From Methanosarcinales archaeon (GTDB taxonomy: Archaea; Halobacteriota; Methanosarcinia; Methanosarcinales; Methanogasteraceae), in the NCBI GenBank assembly GCA_030672345.1, contig DAOVGO010000089.1:1-10894 (forward strand): a DNA stretch of 10,894 nt, in the 5' to 3' direction. The translations under genes and the position numbers were made by a program. Position 1 is the stretch's first letter. Every line of letters starts with the position of its first letter. Shown here piece by piece: positions 1 to 6,891 of this stretch. A model generated the notes under the pieces. That model saw nothing but the letters and a program-made list of their open reading frames with translations, did no database searches and was not told the origin of the DNA.

Positions 1-1
1 A

Positions 2-838
2 AGCGGAAACCACTTTCTTGAGGTGCAGTGCGTGCGTAAGATCTACGATCCGGATATTGCGGACGCATTCGGACTTCACAAAGGCGATATCACTGTTATG
101 ATCCATTGCGGATCACGGGGCGCAGGGCACCAGATCTGCACTGATCACCTCAAGGTGCTCGGGAAAGCGGCAAAGAAGTATGGAATCGAGCTTGTGGACC
201 GGCAGCTTGCATGTGCGCCCGTGCAATCGAAGGAAGGGCTGGAGTACTTCACAGCGATGTGCGCAGGAGCAAACTATGCATGGGCGAACAGGCAGGTGAT
301 CACGCACTGGGTTCGAGAGACGTTTCACCAGTTCTTCGGCAAGGATGTCACAATGGATCTTGTCTACGATGTGGCGCACAATGTCGCAAAACTCGAGGAA
401 CACGTGATCGATGGGAAGGCGAAGATGGTCTACGTGCACAGGAAAGGCGCAACCCGGGCATTCCCGAGAGGGCATCCCGACGTCCCGAAAGCGTACCGGA
501 GCGTCGGACAGCCGGTCCTGATCCCGGGGAGCATGGGCACGCCGTCATACATCCTCTGCGGCATGGAAAAGGCGATGGAACTCACGTTCGGGAGCGCGTG
601 TCACGGCGCGGGAAGGGTAGGGAGCAGGAAAGCGGCGAAGAGGAAGTTTCGTGGCGAGGAAATCGAAAAAGAACTCCTTGCAAAGGGGATCACGGTTAAG
701 GCGACCCACCCGAGCATACTTGCAGAGGAGGCGCCAGCGGTCTACAAACCAAGCGACGAGGTCGTGGATGTCGTGCATCAGGTCGGGATCGCATGCAGGG
801 TGGCGCAGGTCGTGCCGATCGGAGTTGCGAAGGGGTAA
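2..838 (+). CDS. rtcB: RtcB, tRNA-splicing / RNA 3'-phosphate ligase, C-terminal part (5' end outside window)
   Basis: RtcB joins RNA 2',3'-cyclic phosphate or 3'-phosphate ends to 5'-OH ends using GTP and Mn2+. In archaea it seals tRNA exons after intron removal. The frame is open from base 2 and the first visible residues are SGNHFLEVQ, the conserved Mn-binding segment, so an internal GTG at 23 is not the start. Also visible (numbering from base 2) are HCGSRGAGHQ (His35), VAHNVAKLE (His126), and VHRKGATRAFP, followed by the GQPVLIPGSMGT stretch. The CHGAGR motif (His201) carries the histidine that forms the GMP adduct. The protein ends in GVAKG, as is usual for the family. About 278 residues remain, roughly the C-terminal 58% of a usual archaeal protein of about 480. 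No intein is seen in this part. The stop is TAA at 836-838. Identification is very secure; only the N-terminus is unseen. Confidence 0.97.
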   Translation, partial: SGNHFLEVQCVRKIYDPDIADAFGLHKGDITVMIHCGSRGAGHQICTDHLKVLGKAAKKYGIELVDRQLACAPVQSKEGLEYFTAMCAGANYAWANRQVITHWVRETFHQFFGKDVTMDLVYDVAHNVAKLEEHVIDGKAKMVYVHRKGATRAFPRGHPDVPKAYRSVGQPVLIPGSMGTPSYILCGMEKAMELTFGSACHGAGRVGSRKAAKRKFRGEEIEKELLAKGITVKATHPSILAEEAPAVYKPSDEVVDVVHQVGIACRVAQVVPIGVAKG

Positions 839-905
839 AAGGTTTCTGCGAAATTGTAGAATCGGATGCAAATTGACCAATTGGAACCCTCGGATGCCTA
901 AAGCC

Positions 906-914
906 AAGATATAA
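906..914 (+). promoter_or_regulatory. Possible archaeal TATA box upstream of aRF1
   Basis: The AT-rich run AAGATATAA lies in the gap after rtcB. Archaeal transcription usually starts about 25 bases downstream of the TATA centre, here near 935-940. That would leave a short leader before the aRF1 start codons. No Shine-Dalgarno sequence precedes these starts, which fits leaderless or weak-SD translation. This is a pattern match only. Confidence 0.3.
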
Positions 915-932
915 CTGGTCTACACTCGCAGC

Positions 933-950
933 CACATAGTGTCACATAGT
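933..950 (+). repeat. Short tandem direct repeat CACATAGT x2 at the predicted aRF1 transcription start
   Basis: The octamer CACATAGT occurs at 933-940 and again at 943-950, two bases apart, so the period is 10 bp, about one helical turn. It overlaps the start point predicted from the TATA-like sequence at 906-914. A repeat with that spacing could be a regulator binding site, but it is short and could be chance. Confidence 0.4.
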
Positions 951-984
951 TAAAGTGATGCAGGACCGATATTACTCAACACGC

Positions 985-2241
985 ATGACGATATCACAGG
1001 CACACAAACGATACGAATTCAAGCGGCAACTCGAAGAGATGAGGCGTAAGACCGGAAAAGGCACTGAACTGATCTCGCTCTACATCCCCCACGACAAACT
1101 GATCTCTGACGTGACTGCACAGCTCAGAGCAGAGCACGGACAGGCTGCAAACATCAAATCAAAATCCACACGGACGAACGTGCAGAGCGCACTCGAATCC
1201 GTGCTTGCTCGACTTAAGTATTACCAGAGACCTCCTGAAAGTGGATTTGTGATCTTCTGCGGAACACTTGAGCTTGGCGGACACCGGACAACACTGGACA
1301 CGATGATCATCGAGCCGCCCGAGCCGATCACCTCGTATAAATATCACTGCGACTCTTCTTTTTATCTGGAACCCCTCGAGAATATGCTCGTGGAGAAAAA
1401 GGCGTTCGGACTCCTCGCCATCGACCGGAGAGAAGCGACCGTGGGACTATTGCGTGGCAAAGCCATCGAGGTACGCAAACATCTGACATCCACGGTCCCA
1501 GGAAAACAGCGAAAAGGCGGTCAGAGCGCAAGAAGATTCCAGCAACTACGCCTAATCGCAATCCACGATTTTTACAAGAAGATCGGTAACAGTGCGAGTG
1601 AGATATTCCTTACCATCGATCACAAAGACTTTGAAGGAGTTCTGATCGGAGGACCATCCCCGACAAAGGAAGAATTTTTAGACGGTGAGTTTTTACACCA
1701 CGAAATACAGAAAAAAATAATAGGATTATTCGATATTGCATATACTGATGAATCGGGTCTTTATGAACTCGTGGATGCCGCATCCGATGCCCTCCAGGAT
1801 CTGGAGGTCGTCAAGCAGAAGAAGATTATGCAACATTTTATGCGGGAACTGGTGAGTGATAAGGGGCTTGTCGCCTACGGGGATCAGCAGGTGCGTGCAA
1901 ACCTCGAAATGGGTGCTGTTGATATACTTTTGATATCTGAGGACATGCGGCAGGTGCGTGTGACTGTCTCGTGCCAGAACTGCGGTTATACTGGAAAGGA
2001 GACTAAGGAGTGCGCGGCAGATGTATCGGACGTGTCAGACGCCTTCGAAGAGAACTGCCCTTCCTGCGGCTCTGATCTGAAGATCGTGGACACTATTGAC
2101 GTTGTCGATGAATGGACCGGGGTTTGCGACCAGATGGGAACGCGTGTCGAGTTCATATCCACTGATTTCGAGGAGGGTGACCAGTTGATGCGGGCGTTTG
2201 GGGGAGTTGCTGCGATTTTGAGGTATGATACAGGGGTGTGA
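985..2241 (+). CDS. prf1: Archaeal peptide chain release factor 1 (aRF1)
   Basis: aRF1 recognises all three stop codons in the ribosomal A site and triggers release of the finished protein; it is homologous to eukaryotic eRF1. From ATG 985 the product is 418 residues, a normal archaeal length. Stop-codon recognition motifs are NIKS at 56-59 and the YxCxxxF element at 120-126. The catalytic GGQ is at 178-180, inside GKQRKGGQSARRF. The C-terminal domain has a small zinc-ribbon-like insertion with CxxC pairs at Cys330/333 and Cys358/361. Upstream GTG 955 and ATG 958 are in frame and would add 9-10 residues. ATG 985 is preferred because MTISQAHKRYEFKRQLEEM matches the usual aRF1 beginning, but no Shine-Dalgarno sequence decides the matter. 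The gene follows rtcB on the same strand after a gap of about 146 bases and probably has its own promoter. Confidence 0.96.
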   Translation: MTISQAHKRYEFKRQLEEMRRKTGKGTELISLYIPHDKLISDVTAQLRAEHGQAANIKSKSTRTNVQSALESVLARLKYYQRPPESGFVIFCGTLELGGHRTTLDTMIIEPPEPITSYKYHCDSSFYLEPLENMLVEKKAFGLLAIDRREATVGLLRGKAIEVRKHLTSTVPGKQRKGGQSARRFQQLRLIAIHDFYKKIGNSASEIFLTIDHKDFEGVLIGGPSPTKEEFLDGEFLHHEIQKKIIGLFDIAYTDESGLYELVDAASDALQDLEVVKQKKIMQHFMRELVSDKGLVAYGDQQVRANLEMGAVDILLISEDMRQVRVTVSCQNCGYTGKETKECAADVSDVSDAFEENCPSCGSDLKIVDTIDVVDEWTGVCDQMGTRVEFISTDFEEGDQLMRAFGGVAAILRYDTGV

Positions 2242-2280
2242 TCTGTAACACAGGGGCATGAACATAACAAGTTGTCAGTA

Positions 2281-2293
2281 AAGTATGATACTT
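2281..2293 (+). repeat. 13-bp palindrome AAGTAT-G-ATACTT ahead of the flavoprotein gene
   Basis: A perfect 6-bp inverted repeat around a single central G lies in the gap between aRF1 and the flavo-iron-sulfur gene, over the first codons of the small ORF at 2285-2410. Such a short symmetric site could be an operator for a dimeric regulator. No second copy was noticed elsewhere in the window, so the regulatory reading is weak. Confidence 0.25.
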
Positions 2294-2410
2294 ATGCAAC
2301 AACTTACGCACATGCAGCACCGGCAGCATCAACGCCTCATCGACCGCTGTTTGGAGACTGTGTTTTTGGAAGACCGATACGTTGCTTTCGATCTGGAGGA
2401 TATGAGATGA
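2285..2410 (+). CDS. Possible 41-residue small protein, translationally coupled to the flavoprotein gene
   Basis: An open frame runs from ATG 2285 (alternative ATG 2294, giving 38 residues) to TGA 2408-2410. Its stop overlaps the start of the next gene as ATGA, a typical translational-coupling arrangement. The product begins MILMQQLTHMQHRQHQRLID and ends in an acidic stretch, FDLEDMR. It is rich in His and Gln near the start and has no membrane segment or signal peptide. No family is recognised. No Shine-Dalgarno sequence precedes it, and an in-frame TAA lies just upstream at 2279-2281. It could be a real small protein, a leader peptide controlling the downstream gene, or a chance ORF; the length alone is not significant. 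Confidence 0.35.
   Translation: MILMQQLTHMQHRQHQRLIDRCLETVFLEDRYVAFDLEDMR
2395..2400 (+). promoter_or_regulatory. Shine-Dalgarno site that sets the flavoprotein start at 2407
   Basis: GGAGGA ends six bases before ATG 2407. This is the clearest ribosome binding site in the window. It decides between ATG 2407 and a possible in-frame TTG start at 2272, which has no such site and would add 45 residues unlike the family. Confidence 0.75.
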
Positions 2411-5133
2411 ACCGCATCAGAAAAGCACTCAAAAACGTGAGAGGCGAGATCTACACCGATCTCCCGACGCTTTACTGCTATTCGACCGATGCAAGCATCT
2501 ATCAGGTCATGCCGTCCGCTGTCGTCTGCCCTGTCGATGCCCGCGATGTGAGCGAGTGCGTGAAGGCGGCAGCGGTACTGGGGCTTCCGGTTACGGCAAG
2601 GGCTGCGGGCACGAATCTTGCTGGAAGCTGTCTTGGCGAGGGGATTATTCTCGATTTCTCGAAGAATATGAACCGGATCATTGGTATGGTGGAGGAAAGG
2701 CGAGAGCGGGGTGAGTTCTTTGTGGATGTAGAGCCAGGAGTCGTAGTCAATGATCTACAGGCGTATCTCGGAAAGAAGGGGCTGTTTCTTCCGCCTGACC
2801 CGTCGAGTTCCGAGATCTGCATGATCGGCGGCAATGTTGGCACAAAGGCAAGCGGCGCACGATCCGTGAAATATGGCACCATCGACGATTACGTGGCATC
2901 TGTCGAGTTCGTCACGTCCAGAGGCGAGATCATCGACACCGCCGTTCCGGAAACCATCCCTGACCGGATCTCAGATGGTCTACTCGCATTAAGGGAGCGG
3001 ATACTCGCTGATCCTGATGCTACCAGCCGTCTGGACTCACGAAAGGAAATTAAGATTGCGAGCGGCTACAATATCAGAGCGTTGCTCGATTATGAGGGCA
3101 TCGGAGAGATGATCGCACACCTGATGTCCTCAAGCGTTGGGACGCTCGGCATTTTTACGAAAATACGGCTGAAAGTCCTTCCAATCGTTGCAGGAAAGTC
3201 CATCAGTGCGATATACTTCAGGAGCCTGTATGATGCGGGCGATGCTGTGCAGCATATCAACGAACTCGGTCCTGTGAAAGTCGAGATGATGGACTCGACG
3301 TCTCTTGGTATCGTGCGGTCAGAGTACCCTGATATGGGAATGCCTGCGGATGCGGACGTGAGCGCGCTTTTTGTCGAGTTCGAGGGCGGCGATCGGAGAT
3401 CAAAGATACGTGATCTCGAGAAACTGATCGATGATCGCTATGACATCTGCGGAGAAGTCGTCTCTGAAACAGAGGACGCTGAAGCACAGGAGAGGGTGTG
3501 GGCGGTCAGGAAAGCGCTTGTCCCGATTCTCACGAACTACGATCCTGACACAAAGCCTGATGCATTCATCGATGACGTTGCTGTCAGGATATCTGACCTT
3601 GCTCCGCTGATACGCGACCTGCATGAGATATTCGACAAATACAACATCGTATCTGCGATTTATGGACATGCAGGATCAGGAAATCTGCATATCAGACCGA
3701 TGCTGAACCTGAACGACCGGAAAAACATTGATCTGCTCCCGGAACTTGTTGACCGCGTGTATGATGCGGTATTCAGATACAACGGAACCATGACCGGAGA
3801 GCATGGAATGGGTCGGTTAAGGACGATGTTTCTTGAAAAAGAGTGGGGCGAGCCGATATACGGCTATATGCGGCAGATCAAGGAGATATTCGATCCTGAC
3901 GACCTCCTGAACCCTGATGTCATGTTCAGCGATAGGGGGATCACCGATGACATCAAGTATCCGAGAGAATATATGAACCGGTTTGAACAACCATGCGTCA
4001 ACTGCGGGTACTGCAAGTCGGTCTGCCCGATATCGACCACGATCGGGGGGGAAACAGGTTCGAGGTCGTTTCTCCAGCTTCTGCGGTTCAGAAACCTTGG
4101 ACAAACAACAGCCGCAGAGTCACGCCAGGTAGAGAGGATGCTCAAGCTCTGTCTTGGCTGTCTGAGATGCACGACCAGATGCCCGAGCCATGCGAGCGTC
4201 GGTGAGCTGCTCTTCACGCAGAAAACCGCGTCTCTGCCGGTCAGGCAGACGATGCGTGCGTGGGCATCCAATCTGGACCGATTCAGCAGGTATGCACGGA
4301 TTTTTGGGAAGATGAACCCGATTGCAAACCCGGCAGCAAAGATGCTGTTGAAACGATCGATCCCCCGCTTCAGGAATGGACCGCTTCCACCTGTTGGGCA
4401 TAAGCGGAATCCGGATGCGCTGAATGTTGCGGTATTCGCCGGATGTGCGTCCATGATCCTTGATGACGGCGTCTTTGACTCGATGGTTCGGGTGCTCGAA
4501 AAGAGCGGATTTAATGTCTTTATCCCGGAACAACAGTGCTGCGGTCTTCCGATGATCGAAGAGGGCATGTATGATCTCGCAAGGGACGTTGCAAGGAAGA
4601 ATGTTCTCGCGTTTTCGGATAAGCGGTACGACGCCATCGTGACGGCGTGCGCGTCCTGCACGATGATGCTAAGGAAGTCTGTGGAACTGCTAACAGACGA
4701 TGGCGATGATGACGTCGGCAGGGCTGCGGCGAGAGTATCTGAGATCACCTACGATATCGGTGAGTTTTTGCTGAAGTATCTCGACGAGAGAGCGTTTTCG
4801 AGGGAAAAACTGGACATTCGTGTGGCGTACCACAATCCCTGCCATCTTGCGGCTGTCGGCATTCGTGGCGGCGAGTTACTGAAGCGGATCGTGACCGATT
4901 TCGTCGAGACCAGCGATGGGTGCTGCGGCGGGGCTGGAGCGTACAGTTTCCTGCATCCCGAGATCTCTCTTAAGATATTTGACCGAAAGGCGGCTGAGAT
5001 CCGGGAGATCGAGCCTGATCTGGTTGTTACCACCTGCCCGAGCTGTGAACTCCAGTTCAGGCACGGACTTGCGAAAAATGGGATCGAGTGCGATGTCAGG
5101 AATATCGTGGAGGTGGTGGAGCGGTATCTTTGA
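2407..5133 (+). CDS. FAD-linked 2-hydroxyacid (D-lactate/glycolate-type) dehydrogenase fused to a CCG iron-sulfur subunit
   Basis: This 908-residue fusion should oxidise a 2-hydroxyacid such as D-lactate or glycolate at FAD and pass electrons through iron-sulfur centres. Residues about 30-255 form the FAD_binding_4 (PCMH-type) domain, with RAAGTNLAGSCLG at 65-77 and PPDPSSSEICMIGGNVGTKA near 129-148. Residues about 260-507 form the FAD-oxidase C domain, with HAGSGNLH at 421-428 and GEHGMGR at 464-470. Two 4Fe-4S motifs follow: Cys530/533/536/540 and Cys582/585/588/592. Two CCG domains complete the protein: Cys680, CCG 711-713, CxxC 748/751; and Cys812, CCG 839-841, CxxC 877/880. The order is GlcD then GlcF/GlpC, as in archaeal Dld-type and YdiJ-like fusions. 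All expected cysteines are present. No signal peptide or membrane helix is seen, so it is cytoplasmic or peripheral. The substrate and electron acceptor cannot be read from the sequence. Confidence 0.93.
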   Translation: MNRIRKALKNVRGEIYTDLPTLYCYSTDASIYQVMPSAVVCPVDARDVSECVKAAAVLGLPVTARAAGTNLAGSCLGEGIILDFSKNMNRIIGMVEERRERGEFFVDVEPGVVVNDLQAYLGKKGLFLPPDPSSSEICMIGGNVGTKASGARSVKYGTIDDYVASVEFVTSRGEIIDTAVPETIPDRISDGLLALRERILADPDATSRLDSRKEIKIASGYNIRALLDYEGIGEMIAHLMSSSVGTLGIFTKIRLKVLPIVAGKSISAIYFRSLYDAGDAVQHINELGPVKVEMMDSTSLGIVRSEYPDMGMPADADVSALFVEFEGGDRRSKIRDLEKLIDDRYDICGEVVSETEDAEAQERVWAVRKALVPILTNYDPDTKPDAFIDDVAVRISDLAPLIRDLHEIFDKYNIVSAIYGHAGSGNLHIRPMLNLNDRKNIDLLPELVDRVYDAVFRYNGTMTGEHGMGRLRTMFLEKEWGEPIYGYMRQIKEIFDPDDLLNPDVMFSDRGITDDIKYPREYMNRFEQPCVNCGYCKSVCPISTTIGGETGSRSFLQLLRFRNLGQTTAAESRQVERMLKLCLGCLRCTTRCPSHASVGELLFTQKTASLPVRQTMRAWASNLDRFSRYARIFGKMNPIANPAAKMLLKRSIPRFRNGPLPPVGHKRNPDALNVAVFAGCASMILDDGVFDSMVRVLEKSGFNVFIPEQQCCGLPMIEEGMYDLARDVARKNVLAFSDKRYDAIVTACASCTMMLRKSVELLTDDGDDDVGRAAARVSEITYDIGEFLLKYLDERAFSREKLDIRVAYHNPCHLAAVGIRGGELLKRIVTDFVETSDGCCGGAGAYSFLHPEISLKIFDRKAAEIREIEPDLVVTTCPSCELQFRHGLAKNGIECDVRNIVEVVERYL

Positions 5134-5192
5134 CCTGGCACAACCCGGATTTTTCGGTCGGATTCTTACTGCCCCTAAATTCCTGACCGATC

Positions 5193-5205
5193 CCAAAATT
5201 TTATG
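5193..5205 (+). promoter_or_regulatory. Possible TATA/BRE promoter of the Ig-domain surface protein
   Basis: CCAAAATTTTATG lies about 25-30 bases upstream of ATG 5230. With the usual archaeal spacing, transcription would begin within a few bases of the start codon. No Shine-Dalgarno sequence is present before 5230, so a leaderless or near-leaderless transcript fits. This is inferred from pattern and spacing only. Confidence 0.35.
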
Positions 5206-5229
5206 CACGTGAAGCCAGATGTTAATTAA

Positions 5230-6891
5230 ATGACGAACAGACGACAGGCTCTTGCGACTATTGCATTCATAAGCATGGTCATGCTTGCCGCACAGATTGC
5301 CTCATGCGATGACGTGACCTGGACGGGTAAGAAGACCCACACCCTCGACAAGGGCGACGCGTTCTCGGTCGGCGCATTCACAGTCAAAGCCACTGATTTT
5401 GATGGGGCAGGGTCGGTTGTGCTCGAGATCAGGCTGAATACAGAGGAAGAGGCGGGCGAGGTGGTCGAGATCCTTCTTGCAAAGGGCGAGGTGTGGGATA
5501 ACGATGAGGTCAGGCTAAAATGCACTGATGCGACCGATAAAGACAATCTGGAGTCCATAGGTAGATATCCATGGTATCCTGCGGCAAAGATCACCTCATG
5601 GGTCGCAGAGCGGAAGACGCCTGACATAACACTTGAGATTTCGACCGATGAGAGTGAATATCTCTACGGCGATACCGTAACAGCAGAGATTACAGTCGAG
5701 AACGACGGTGACGTGGATCTGCGTGATGTGCTGCTGAATATCAGCCTCGACGGATTGTATCTTGCAGACGGTGGGCAGCTCCGCCGCATCGGCACGATCA
5801 GCCCTGATGATTCAAGATCGGTCACGGTCAAACTCGGGTTCCAGACGCCGCCTGTGGATGGGAACATACATGTCTCGGTGACCGGCAGGGGCGAGGACGG
5901 TGATGAGTACCATAAGGTGGGATCAAGGACAGTCAGACTGAAGCCGCCACCTCCACCGCTTGTCATACGAAAGTTTGCGACCCCTGACATCTACTGGGGC
6001 GAGACTGTGTATGTGAGTATCAGCGCAAAGAACGTCCAAAACTACGAGGTCGAGCAGATCACGCTGATTGACGAGGTCCCTGATCGGTCCAGGGTGAAAA
6101 ACAACCTGGATTTGAACTGGACGTTCGATATAAGCCCCGGCGAAGAAAAGACATTTCATTACCACCTGATTCCGGATAGACCCGGCAGTTTCACACTCCC
6201 TGCCGCCAGCGCATCATGGCGTTTGCAGGGGGTGGATTATGGCGCCGGCAGCGACCGCCCCGCGACTGTGGTGCATGGCGCATTCATGGATGTCGTAAAG
6301 ACGGTCGAGCCTGATCCGGCAGAGATCGGCGAGACGGTCAATGTCATGATCGAGGTCACAAACACGGGCGACCTGCCTGCATACATCAGTCTGTCCGATT
6401 CGCTTCCTGCAAATACAACTTATGTCAGCGGCAGAACAAATTTTACCGGTTTTACTTTTATGAGATCGCAAGAGACCGAACGCATCAGTTATGACATGAG
6501 AATCGACTCGCCGGATGTGAATATCCCTGAACCGGTGGTTAAATTCAAAGAAACGGTCTACGCCGGAAGGACCATGAACTACACCGGAAACTATGAGGTG
6601 ACGATGTCAGCCACGTCGACTACGGCGGTTACAGCGATCCCAGGATCCGGAGATGCAACACCCACCAATTCAGCGAGCGCGGGCGTAAACGGCGACGGAG
6701 GGATCCCAAAACCCGACTCAGGTAGGGCGGCAGAGAATGAAACAGCCATGAGACGGATCAATGTGGAAGCAAGAGAGGTTCAGCAGAATATCGAATCATT
6801 AAAGACGATGGTGATGCCCGGACCGGGGGGCGCGTGGCTGGTTGCGGCGATCATGATTGCTTACGTGATCTCGATCCGGCGAATTTTATGA
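5230..6891 (+). CDS. Secreted, C-terminally anchored surface protein with tandem Ig-like (CARDB/DUF11-like) domains
   Basis: The 553-residue product starts with a signal peptide (about residues 1-26: basic MTNRR, then a hydrophobic core). Residues about 28-125 form a beta-rich N-terminal domain. Three Ig-like repeats of CARDB/DUF11 type follow at about 132-238, 244-348 and 350-465; the last has the typical phrasing VEVTNTGDLPAYISLSDSLP with small variations. A PPPPPL hinge (239-244) separates repeats one and two. A low-complexity linker (about 467-500) and a short charged helix (about 502-527) lead to a membrane helix at about 533-549 and a basic RRIL tail. Several N-glycosylation sequons (N170, N296, N395, N404, N450, N503) suit an extracellular protein. 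Cys26 sits in a lipobox-like IASC, so lipid attachment is possible but unproven. No enzymatic motif is seen; a structural or adhesive envelope role is inferred. The 3' end overlaps the cytochrome gene on the other strand. Confidence 0.85.
   Translation: MTNRRQALATIAFISMVMLAAQIASCDDVTWTGKKTHTLDKGDAFSVGAFTVKATDFDGAGSVVLEIRLNTEEEAGEVVEILLAKGEVWDNDEVRLKCTDATDKDNLESIGRYPWYPAAKITSWVAERKTPDITLEISTDESEYLYGDTVTAEITVENDGDVDLRDVLLNISLDGLYLADGGQLRRIGTISPDDSRSVTVKLGFQTPPVDGNIHVSVTGRGEDGDEYHKVGSRTVRLKPPPPPLVIRKFATPDIYWGETVYVSISAKNVQNYEVEQITLIDEVPDRSRVKNNLDLNWTFDISPGEEKTFHYHLIPDRPGSFTLPAASASWRLQGVDYGAGSDRPATVVHGAFMDVVKTVEPDPAEIGETVNVMIEVTNTGDLPAYISLSDSLPANTTYVSGRTNFTGFTFMRSQETERISYDMRIDSPDVNIPEPVVKFKETVYAGRTMNYTGNYEVTMSATSTTAVTAIPGSGDATPTNSASAGVNGDGGIPKPDSGRAAENETAMRRINVEAREVQQNIESLKTMVMPGPGGAWLVAAIMIAYVISIRRIL

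Noticed and set aside
23..25. GTG as the start of rtcB
   Set aside because: It lies inside the conserved SGNHFLEVQ motif; about 40% of the protein is missing upstream of the window.
877..884. CCAATTGG palindrome after rtcB
   Set aside because: An 8-bp palindrome is expected by chance and has no partner site or T-run.
862..897. Direct repeat TCGGATGC (862-869 and 890-897)
   Set aside because: Eight bases at a 28-bp offset, with unrelated flanks and no link to a promoter; probably chance.
2272..2406. 45-residue N-terminal extension of the flavoprotein from TTG 2272
   Set aside because: It has no ribosome binding site and its sequence is unlike the family, while ATG 2407 has a well-placed GGAGGA and matches the expected N-terminus.
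3864..4748. 294-codon open frame on the minus strand inside the flavoprotein gene
   Set aside because: It lies entirely antisense to a gene with intact conserved motifs, and its product shows no recognisable family or start signal. It is a shadow frame.
5150..5190. T-run and TCGGTC/GACCGA inverted repeat as a terminator after the flavoprotein gene
   Set aside because: The run is only five Ts and the stem is 6 bp with a loop of about 25 bases, too weak to call.
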